Below are positions 21,572 to 29,767 of a stretch of DNA of 64,000 nt, in pieces. This stretch comes from an uncultured Pelagibacteraceae bacterium (GTDB lineage: Bacteria > Pseudomonadota > Alphaproteobacteria > Pelagibacterales > Pelagibacteraceae), in the NCBI GenBank assembly GCA_902595115.1, contig CACJOS010000005.1, positions 1 to 64,000 on the forward strand, read 5' to 3'. Position 1 is the first letter of the stretch. Every line of letters begins with the position of its first letter. Under the pieces are notes generated by a model. The model ran no database searches, was not told where the DNA came from, and saw only the letters and a list, made by a program, of their open reading frames with translations. The position numbers were made by a program, and so were the translations under genes.

Positions 21572-22336
21572 TCAAACTAAGAACAAAAATATAAAGTCTA
21601 TAAGTAATAAATAAAGAACACACCCAATTACTAAGTGAGGACCAAAAGGAATTTCAGTACTTAAATTTTTTGATTTTCTAATTAAACTTGGCAAAGAAAA
21701 TCCTAAAGCTGTTAAAGATGAGAAAATTAAAATGAATGGGATTGAAATCCAACCAAACCAAAACCCTAGAGCAGACAAAAGTTTTGCATCACCTAAACCC
21801 ATACCGTCTTTATTTTTGATTCTTTTATATAAAAATATTAATAACCAAATTATAGAATATCCAAACACACCACCAATAAGAGAGTGAATAAAATCCGGAA
21901 AGATAGATTGATTTAAACTAGGGTCAAATGATTTGATAAATCCTATAGCCATTAAGCTATATGTTATTTGGTTGGGAATGATAAAATGTTTTAGATCTAC
22001 AAAAAAAATAATAATAAAAGATATAATAAGTATAAAAAATAACAAAGTCGTAGTCGTTAAGCCAAATAACAAAAAAACAAAAAGAAAAGAAAAAGCACAA
22101 ATTGCTTCAACTAAAAAATATTGAAAGCTTATTACAGAATTACATGATCTACATTTTCCTTTAAGAACCATAAATGAAAAGAATGGAATATTGTCATACC
22201 AATTAATTTGCTTTTTACATTTTAAACACTTAGACCTTCCAGTAATAACGTCCTCATCCAATGGTAGCCTATAAATACATACATTACAGAAGCTACCCCA
22301 CAGAGCTCCCAAAATGAATGCTGTAATTGATAACAC
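21572..22336 (-). CDS. pilD: Prepilin peptidase (type IV leader peptidase)
   Basis: GALWGSFCNVCIYRLP, two CxxC pairs (CLKCKKQ/CRSCN), DLKHFIIPN, GMGLGDAKLLSALGFWFGW. Confidence 0.93.
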   Translation of the reverse strand: MLSITAFILGALWGSFCNVCIYRLPLDEDVITGRSKCLKCKKQINWYDNIPFFSFMVLKGKCRSCNSVISFQYFLVEAICAFSFLFVFLLFGLTTTTLLFFILIISFIIIFFVDLKHFIIPNQITYSLMAIGFIKSFDPSLNQSIFPDFIHSLIGGVFGYSIIWLLIFLYKRIKNKDGMGLGDAKLLSALGFWFGWISIPFILIFSSLTALGFSLPSLIRKSKNLSTEIPFGPHLVIGCVLYLLLIDFIFLFLV

Positions 22337-22439
22337 GGTCTATAGTTTGATTTGGGCTGTAATTTCTAATATACTATCAAAAACATAATGAATTAAAACA
22401 AGTGCATCTTGTAAATGAAGGTAAAAGTTAGGTGAATAA

Positions 22440-23780
22440 ATGATTACTTCCATGGTGGAAAATTATCAAAAAAGTAATAGATTGCCAATTAAAAACATGT
22501 TTTTTGGTAAGAAAAAAGAATTGAAAAATGAGGTAGAGGATACTAGTAGCAAAGATTTGGCTATTGTAACTCAAATGAACCAGGAGTTTGCAAAGTCTCT
22601 TGATTTGAAAGAAACATTACAGAATTCATTAGAAGTAATTATTAAAAGAATTAATGCGCAAGCAGCAAACATTTTTCTTATTGATGACAAAAGCCAAACA
22701 TTTCAGTGTATTGCATCCAAACATCAAGCTTACCTAGAAGATTTTGAAATACCAATTACTCAAGGTGTAATGGGAAAAGCAGCAGTTATAAAAAAATGTA
22801 TTAGAGTTGGAGATGTAAGAAAAGATGTAAGAGAAATTGCAGAGTTTTATTTTGATTTAGATAACAAAACAAATTTTACTACATATTCTGTTTTATGTTC
22901 ACCATTAATTGTTTCAGGGGAATGCATTGGTGTTATACATTGTTTAAATAAAAAAACTGGCAATAAACTTTTTGAAGAAAATGATAGAAAACTTTTAGAA
23001 ACTTTATCTGGACCAGCTGCTTTAGCAATTAGAAATGCAAAGATGGCAAAAGATTTAGTTGAAAAGAATAGAATGCAAAAAGAAATAGAAATTGTTGGTG
23101 AAATACAAAAAACTTTATTATCTCAAAACAAAAAAGAAAATTTTCCAATCGCTGGAATAAATATTCCTGCAAAAGTAGTTTCAGGAGATTTTTATAATTT
23201 CGCAGAGATTTCAGACGGAGTTTTTGGATTTGGTGTTGCAGATGTTTCAGGTAAAGGAATTAAATCATCTTTGTTAATGTCAAAGGCTTCAAGTCTTTAT
23301 AGATGTTTAAGTAAAACAAATTTTTCTGCAGCAGAACTTTTAAATATTTTAAATTCTGAAATATGTGAGACTACTTCAAGAGGAATGTTTGTTACAATGT
23401 TGATAGGAATTTATGATAGCAATAAAAAAGAATTAACTTTAGCAAACGCAGGACACGAACCTCCGTTAATTTATTCTAAGAACGGAAACTTTTCTAATTT
23501 TGAAGAAGCAGGTCCACCACTTGGTATTGCACCAAAATTTAAATTTAAAGAAACAAAAATTAATTTTTCTAATAGCTCAATGTACATTTTTACTGATGGT
23601 ATTACGGAGATTAAAGATGCAGAAGGAAAAATGTTAGAGTCTCAAGGTTTCCAAAATTATATAAAGAAGTATCAAGAAGTTCCAAACAACGAAAGATTAA
23701 ATAAAATTATTGAAGATATAATTAAATCTGGTCGGATACAGAAAGATGATTTAACAATTGTGGTTGTTGATGGTAAATGA
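22440..23780 (+). CDS. GAF-PP2C (RsbU/SpoIIE-like) serine phosphatase
   Basis: GAF-like block, then PP2C blocks VSGDFYNFAEI, GFGVADVSGKGIKSSLLMSKASSLYR, LANAGHEPPLIY, TDGITEIKDA. Confidence 0.9.
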   Translation: MITSMVENYQKSNRLPIKNMFFGKKKELKNEVEDTSSKDLAIVTQMNQEFAKSLDLKETLQNSLEVIIKRINAQAANIFLIDDKSQTFQCIASKHQAYLEDFEIPITQGVMGKAAVIKKCIRVGDVRKDVREIAEFYFDLDNKTNFTTYSVLCSPLIVSGECIGVIHCLNKKTGNKLFEENDRKLLETLSGPAALAIRNAKMAKDLVEKNRMQKEIEIVGEIQKTLLSQNKKENFPIAGINIPAKVVSGDFYNFAEISDGVFGFGVADVSGKGIKSSLLMSKASSLYRCLSKTNFSAAELLNILNSEICETTSRGMFVTMLIGIYDSNKKELTLANAGHEPPLIYSKNGNFSNFEEAGPPLGIAPKFKFKETKINFSNSSMYIFTDGITEIKDAEGKMLESQGFQNYIKKYQEVPNNERLNKIIEDIIKSGRIQKDDLTIVVVDGK

Positions 23781-24082
23781 TTGGTATAAGCAAGATAATG
23801 ATTATATTTGGGATAATTCTTACAACTATTTTGTATTGGGCCTCAAGTAATGTCTGCAGATATAACTTTGCAATAGAAAAAAAATCAAATATATTAAATA
23901 TAATTACTAATGAAATAGATCCTTCGTTATATCAATCAAGAAATTTTTACTTTAAAGAATTAAATTGCAATAAAGTTAATCTAGATTTTAATTTAGAGAG
24001 AATGATTGATAACTTTAGAACAATAACTGTAATGGTCTACCAAGAATTAAATACAGATATAAGAGGAAACCCTCTTGAATAG
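23777..24082 (+). CDS. Small exported or membrane-anchored protein, unknown function
   Basis: N-terminal hydrophobic helix; overlaps stop of the PP2C gene (ATGA). Confidence 0.6.
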   Translation: MIGISKIMIIFGIILTTILYWASSNVCRYNFAIEKKSNILNIITNEIDPSLYQSRNFYFKELNCNKVNLDFNLERMIDNFRTITVMVYQELNTDIRGNPLE

Positions 24083-24633
24083 GTAAAATTTGATTTATTT
24101 CATAATTAATTCTTTAATTTAAAAAAATTTAAAAAAAAACAATTTAAAAGTGCATTATTTTTAAAAATTTTTCTAAAAATTGTACAATTTAAGGTAGAAA
24201 AAAAATTTATTTGTCAAATTTTTCATCTTTTGTGAAAATTTTGAGCTCTAAAATAAAAAAATTTTTATAAAAAAATATCTCTAACACAAAAAGGTACTAC
24301 TCTAACACAAAAAAAGTTAATTATTTAATAATTGTAATTATTGTTGATTTTATTGAGTTTTTTGAAAATTTAAAAATTTAATATTCTCTAACACAATTTA
24401 AAAACCTGACTTGTGTTAGAGTTTTTAAAAATTGTGTTAGAGATTTGTAAATTTACCACAATTTCAAAAATTTTGCTTAAAATTTTTTTTTAATTAAAAA
24501 GTGTTGATTTAATTGGATTTTTGCATAAATAGCCCATTTTGGTCATGCAACTTATAGTTATGTGTTAGACTTACAATGATATTTGTGTTAGAGATTCGTA
24601 AATTTGTGTTAGAGAAAATATATTTAAAATGAT
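24083..24633. promoter_or_regulatory. Long AT-rich intergenic region carrying an array of TTGTGTTAGAG/CTCTAACACAA motifs
   Basis: CTCTAACACAA at 24279-24289, 24300-24310, 24386-24396; TTGTGTTAGAG at 24411-24421, 24432-24442, 24583-24593, 24604-24614; near match ATGTGTTAGAC at 24560-24570. Confidence 0.8.
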
Positions 24634-27000
24634 ATGAACGATCAAGACGACGAAAAAAAAATAGTTAACGAGGAAAGTTCTCAGTCAAATGATGAGAATC
24701 AACCAAAAATTGATTCAAATGATAGCACAAAACCTGAGGAGAGTTCAAATAATGAGACAACTTCTGAGGGAAATGAGAGTAAAGATCAAAAAGTTGACCA
24801 AAATCAAGAATTAAGAGTTGAGAGCAGCACAAACGACCAAGATTCTGGTTCTGGCCACCAAGTAATACATAAAAAAGATGGAAGATTACATATTTATGTA
24901 AGGCAAGATAAGTATAAAGGCGAATTAAAATCAAAAAATTGGGTAGGTAGACTTTATATTGACGGAAAACAAAAAATTTCTTCTTCAGGTACGACGAATT
25001 TGGATGAAGCAATACCAATTCTTGAAAAATGGTACGATGACGTTATTGCTGAGAGCGAAAGATTAAAAAAACAAAGTGTTCAAGCAGAAAATATTGAAAA
25101 TCAAACAAGTGTTGAGGAAAATAAACCAAATATTAATGAACAACCTGCGCCTACCGCTTCAGTACCCGAGAGTGTAGCTGCAAACCAAAACACAGAAAAT
25201 AAAACTTCAGATCAAGCAACTCAAGCTCAAACAACAGAAAGCTCTGAAGTTTCAAAAACGGATCAAGTGAAAAGTAAACTAACAAATATATTTGGAAAAT
25301 TAAAAGATATTAAAATTAAAAAACCAAATATATCAGGAATTAAAACACCAAAACTTTCAGCAGGCTCAAAAAATAATTTAAAATCTAAACTTGAAGGTTT
25401 TTTTAAATCTAAACTTGGAAAATCTTCCGTACAAGGTGAAGAAATTCTTGGTGTGGAATTATCTAACAAAGAAATTAGACTTGCTCAAATTTCAAGTAAC
25501 AAAGCTAATCAATGGGTTTTAGAAAAATTTCATACCCACAAAATAGAAATTTCAGATGAAAGTACAGTTTTAGAAAACGCTGATAAATTTACAGAAGAAC
25601 TTAAATTAGTCCTTCAAAAATATAAAATTTCTACTCCTAATGCAGCTTTGTCAATACCAGTTACAAGCGCGATAATTAGAGTTGTAACTGCCCCACTTAT
25701 GAAAGAAGAAGAATTACAGAAAGCTATCGAAACAAACTCATTGTGGGAAAACTTAGTTCAATTAACTGATAATCTTGACGACTATTCTATTTTTCATCAA
25801 GTAATAAATAAAAATGAAAAAGCAAATACAATGGATATATTGTTCGTTGCTTCAAAATTAGCAGACATTAATAGTTATACAACAATTATTAAAAATGCTG
25901 GATTAAATCCAGTGATCATTGATGTAAAATGTTTTGCATTGAAATCTGCAGTAGATCAAATTAACCAAATTTCAAATAAAACTGAGGATGCAAATTTAAC
26001 TGCTGTATTAGAGTTTGGTTTAGATGAAAATTATTTAATGATATTGTACGATAATAACCCAATTATTACTGATATATTTTTAAGAGGATTAGACAGAAAA
26101 ATTATTCTATCCTCACAAGATGTCGAAGAGAAAGAGGGACTTGTTAGAAGGTATGTAACACAAGTTAAACAGGCAATTCAAGATTTTGAGACTAAATACG
26201 AAAAAAGAATTAGAAATATTAAAGTTGTATCCGATATTGAAAACGTAGAAGAATATTTATCTTTTTTTAGACGCCATTTAATGAATGTTGGTTTTAATCT
26301 TTTTGACCCGATCGAGGGTTTAAATGTTCCAAAGCAATTCGAAGAAAAAGTAAATCTACCAAATAGATCATATCTTACAACAGCTATTGGTCTTGCATTT
26401 AGAAAATTAGATGTATTCGGTTACTATAAATTTGTTACTGCAGTAAAAAATATCAACTTATTGCCAAATAGACAAAGCATGTTCAAACAAAAGAAGATGA
26501 AGGCAATTTCTGGTTTCGCCTTCAAGGGCGTAGCTGCAACTGTTGCAGGGCTATACTTAATTTTATTTTCTTTATCATTTTGGCAAATTTATTCATATAA
26601 CAAGCAATTATCTGATTATGAAAAGGTAAAAAAAATTCATGTTGAGAAAGGAAAAGAAGTTAAGGAAATTGATAAAGAGTTAAAGCTAATTGAGACCACA
26701 TTAAAGTTGAGCAGAACTTTAAAATCAAACAAGGAACTTACATATAGAGTTCTTGCACAAGTTGCTTCTAGTGTACCAAAAAGGGTAAGATTTGACTCTG
26801 TTGAATACAACGGGAAATTTAATATCACTATTCAGGGTATCGCGGCTACTGACCAAGACATTTTAAAATTTATTGAAAATTTAGGAAAACAAAAATTGAT
26901 AGAACAAGCATCCTTGTCATCAATGAAACTTCCAAGATCAACTGTAGGAGGAGCAACAATGAAAGGATTTAGAGTTTTTGTAAAAATTAAAAGAGGCTAA
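24634..27000 (+). CDS. pilM: Fused PilM-PilN pilus assembly protein with long acidic/linker N terminus and arm/AP2-like segment
   Basis: PilM actin-like region (ILGVELSNKEIRLAQIS..., NAALSIPVTSAIIRVV...) followed by PilN-like NINLLPNRQ + TM + coiled coil + VRFDSVEYNGKFNITIQGIA. Confidence 0.85.
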   Translation: MNDQDDEKKIVNEESSQSNDENQPKIDSNDSTKPEESSNNETTSEGNESKDQKVDQNQELRVESSTNDQDSGSGHQVIHKKDGRLHIYVRQDKYKGELKSKNWVGRLYIDGKQKISSSGTTNLDEAIPILEKWYDDVIAESERLKKQSVQAENIENQTSVEENKPNINEQPAPTASVPESVAANQNTENKTSDQATQAQTTESSEVSKTDQVKSKLTNIFGKLKDIKIKKPNISGIKTPKLSAGSKNNLKSKLEGFFKSKLGKSSVQGEEILGVELSNKEIRLAQISSNKANQWVLEKFHTHKIEISDESTVLENADKFTEELKLVLQKYKISTPNAALSIPVTSAIIRVVTAPLMKEEELQKAIETNSLWENLVQLTDNLDDYSIFHQVINKNEKANTMDILFVASKLADINSYTTIIKNAGLNPVIIDVKCFALKSAVDQINQISNKTEDANLTAVLEFGLDENYLMILYDNNPIITDIFLRGLDRKIILSSQDVEEKEGLVRRYVTQVKQAIQDFETKYEKRIRNIKVVSDIENVEEYLSFFRRHLMNVGFNLFDPIEGLNVPKQFEEKVNLPNRSYLTTAIGLAFRKLDVFGYYKFVTAVKNINLLPNRQSMFKQKKMKAISGFAFKGVAATVAGLYLILFSLSFWQIYSYNKQLSDYEKVKKIHVEKGKEVKEIDKELKLIETTLKLSRTLKSNKELTYRVLAQVASSVPKRVRFDSVEYNGKFNITIQGIAATDQDILKFIENLGKQKLIEQASLSSMKLPRSTVGGATMKGFRVFVKIKRG

Positions 27001-27002
27001 TT

Positions 27003-27692
27003 ATGGACTTAAATATTGATTTAAAAAATTTAAAAGTCGAAGATATAAAAGAAAAAATTTTAAAGTTAGCAGATAAAAAAACTTTAACTAAAATAGGTAT
27101 TGCGGTAGGAGCTGTAATATTTTTCTTAATCATTTACTATGCAGTTTTAAATCCAATAGTTAATAAGAAAAAAATCCAATTAGATGACATGAACAAGAAA
27201 AAACAGGAAACTGTTGAATTTGTTCAACAAATAAAATCAAAACAAAGAAAAATTAAAAAACTTAAACCAAGATATGATCAGTACTCAACTTTATTCCATT
27301 CAAAAGCTGAGGTGGAAGGCTTGTATAACACTTTAAGTTTATTTGCTGGAGAAAATGATTTAGTTATTTCGAAAATTGAAAAAAAAGAGATAAAGCAGGT
27401 TACCAAATCAGCTGCACTTGCCAAAGTATCTAAAGGCAAAAAAAAGAAGAAAAAAGCAAAGAAAAAAGGTGCAATTAAAAAAGAAAATGTGGCTTACTAC
27501 ACAATCCCAGTAGATTTTGAGATTACAGGTAATTTTATTGGCTATATTAAGTTTAAAAGAGCTCTGTCTCTATCTAAAAAAATGTTAAACTTTGACAAAG
27601 AGTCAATCAAAGTGGTAAAAGGGGATTCAACCGGGACGATAAAAGTAAGTGGAACTTTAACGATAGTGGGGTTGGCTGATGACTTTTTTTAA
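27003..27692 (+). CDS. pilO: Type IV pilus assembly protein PilO
   Basis: N-terminal TM, coiled coil, ferredoxin-like C-terminal region; position between pilN and pilP; Lys-rich insert KGKKKKKKAKKKG. Confidence 0.75.
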   Translation: MDLNIDLKNLKVEDIKEKILKLADKKTLTKIGIAVGAVIFFLIIYYAVLNPIVNKKKIQLDDMNKKKQETVEFVQQIKSKQRKIKKLKPRYDQYSTLFHSKAEVEGLYNTLSLFAGENDLVISKIEKKEIKQVTKSAALAKVSKGKKKKKKAKKKGAIKKENVAYYTIPVDFEITGNFIGYIKFKRALSLSKKMLNFDKESIKVVKGDSTGTIKVSGTLTIVGLADDFF

Positions 27693-28173
27693 AACATTAA
27701 TTTCATCGATAGTAATTTTATTATTATTGGTTAGCCACTCTATGTCTGATAACCACGATAAAGAGCAAAACATTATTGAGAAAGCTAAAAAAATTAATCA
27801 AGAAGTTAAAAAAGAACAAGCATTAAAAAGTGCAGAGGAACCATTACCGCTGAACGATCCTTTTGTAGGCGATTCTTCAATAAGCGGCAGAACAGAAGTT
27901 AAATTATTAGAAAACGATCAAACTAGTAGCGAGCCTAAAGCAGGTGAGAGCTTGTACAATTACAAATTGGTAGGAGTTGTAGCTAGTGAAGCAGATAGCT
28001 TTGCAACACTTATAAACGCTGGTGGAGACACACTCACATTAAAACTTTTTGAAGAATTAAGTCCAGGAGTAAAGTTAGTTGCACTTAATAATAATGAGGC
28101 CGTATTTGAAAGAGATGAGGACTCATATTTAGTAATAAATTTTAAAAACCAGATTGTTGAGAGGGCAAGATAA
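27679..28173 (+). CDS. pilP: PilP-like pilus assembly protein
   Basis: Signal sequence, DPF motif (LNDPFVGD), HR-domain-like YKLVGVVASEADSFATLINAGGDTLTLKLFEE. Confidence 0.7.
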   Translation: MTFFKTLISSIVILLLLVSHSMSDNHDKEQNIIEKAKKINQEVKKEQALKSAEEPLPLNDPFVGDSSISGRTEVKLLENDQTSSEPKAGESLYNYKLVGVVASEADSFATLINAGGDTLTLKLFEELSPGVKLVALNNNEAVFERDEDSYLVINFKNQIVERAR

Positions 28174-28176
28174 AAA

Positions 28177-29760
28177 ATGAATAAATTAATTAACAAAACA
28201 ATATTAATTTTATTTATCTCAATTATCGCCTTATCAGGTTGTCAAACCAATCAAAAAGATAAATTCAAATTTGGAAAAAAATATAAGCATAACACTCCTT
28301 TAATAAAAACTGATGTAAAAGAATTAGGAAAAAAAGAAATAGATCAAACTGTTGATATGGGACCAACTCCTGTTGAAGGTGATGTTATAAAGTTAAATAA
28401 AAGAAAAAAAATTTCCTCAGTTAAAGAAAAAAACTATCTATTAATACCTGACGACTATGATCTTCTAAAACAAAATGTAACATTTAAGTTTCAAAATTTA
28501 GATTATAAAGAAGCAATGAACTTAATGGCTAAAATTGGTGATATAAATATTTTAGTTGGTGAAGATGTTGCTGGATCTGTAACAGCTGAGTTAGTCGAAG
28601 TTCCGTGGGATAAAGCGTTTAATGCTCTTTTAGATATTAAAAGTTATGCAGCAGATATCGATGTTGCAAGTAATATTATTAGAGTTGCAACTCCTTCTAC
28701 TTTAACTTCTCAAGAAAGCTACAAGTCAGCAAGAGCCTCTGCTGTTAAAAAGAAAATCGAAATAGAAGACTCTGTTGAACCTATAGTTTCAGAAATTTTT
28801 AGATTATATTATATCTCTCCAGCCGAAGCTAAAGCTACAATATTAGAACTATTTACACAGACGGCTGGAACAGGAAGCTTTGTTCCGATCCAAGTGACTG
28901 AAGAAAGCACCACAAGATCAGTAATTGTCAGAGGAAAAGAAAAGGATTTAGATGTTGTAGATAAAGTAATTAGAGAAATTGACGTAAGAACAAAGCAAGT
29001 ATTGATTGAAGCTTTTATAGTTGAGGCAACATCAACTTTTGAGAAAAGATTAGCTACGAAACTTGGTGGAGCTTATACAAGAAAAAGTCTGAGAGCCGCA
29101 GGTACGGGAGGAGATGGACCGACTATAACTTCTGGTCCAAGTGGATCTGAAGGTGCAGATTTTACTGCAGATACAGCAGCAATCACAGGTGCGGGATCTT
29201 CAGGCGCTGATGGAATATTTAATTTTAATGCTTCTGGTACCATACCAGCTACCGCAGGTTTAGGTGTATTGAAAAAGACACCTGCTGGTATATTAAGAGT
29301 TCAGATAGAAGCTTTACAAGCAGAAGGACAAACAAAAATTATTTCAAACCCTAAACTTTTTTCCTTAAACAATCAGTCAGCATCTATAACTCAAGGTATT
29401 CAAATACAAGTACCAGGAAGCGGAGACAGCCCGGTCACATTTAAAGACGCAGCTTTAAAAATGCAGGTAACTCCAAATATAATAGGAGATGGAAATGTTC
29501 TTTTAGATATCCAAGTAAATAATGACTCTCCAGTTGGATCAGCAGGTAGCATAAATACAATGGAAATACAGACTAAATTGCTTATTGCTGATGGTGATAT
29601 AGTTGTAATAGGTGGGATAAAGAAAAATGACATCTCAGATAACCTAGAAAGCGTGCCAGGTCTTAATAAGTTGCCGGTTGTAGGAAAAATGTTTTCAGGT
29701 AAAGGAAAAGTGGATAATATGTCTGAACTTTTGGTATTTATAGCACCGAGAGTACTTTAA
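28177..29760 (+). CDS. pilQ: Type IV pilus secretin, lipoprotein type (PilQ/MshL-like)
   Basis: Lipobox ALSGCQ; N-domain KEAMNLMAKIGDINILV; secretin core VLIEAFIVEAT... and C-terminal VIGGIKKNDISDNLESVPGLNKLPVVGKMF...ELLVFIAPRVL. Confidence 0.9.
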   Translation: MNKLINKTILILFISIIALSGCQTNQKDKFKFGKKYKHNTPLIKTDVKELGKKEIDQTVDMGPTPVEGDVIKLNKRKKISSVKEKNYLLIPDDYDLLKQNVTFKFQNLDYKEAMNLMAKIGDINILVGEDVAGSVTAELVEVPWDKAFNALLDIKSYAADIDVASNIIRVATPSTLTSQESYKSARASAVKKKIEIEDSVEPIVSEIFRLYYISPAEAKATILELFTQTAGTGSFVPIQVTEESTTRSVIVRGKEKDLDVVDKVIREIDVRTKQVLIEAFIVEATSTFEKRLATKLGGAYTRKSLRAAGTGGDGPTITSGPSGSEGADFTADTAAITGAGSSGADGIFNFNASGTIPATAGLGVLKKTPAGILRVQIEALQAEGQTKIISNPKLFSLNNQSASITQGIQIQVPGSGDSPVTFKDAALKMQVTPNIIGDGNVLLDIQVNNDSPVGSAGSINTMEIQTKLLIADGDIVVIGGIKKNDISDNLESVPGLNKLPVVGKMFSGKGKVDNMSELLVFIAPRVL

Positions 29761-29767
29761 AATTGTT

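Noticed and set aside
24279-24614. CRISPR array or phage attachment-site cluster
   Set aside because: Repeats are short, in both orientations, irregularly spaced overall, without constant-length spacers, and no cas, integrase or transposase gene is nearby.
24279-24614. Replication origin with DnaA boxes
   Set aside because: Motif TTGTGTTAGAG does not match TTATCCACA, and no dnaA/parAB-type gene is nearby; would need GC-skew data to revisit.
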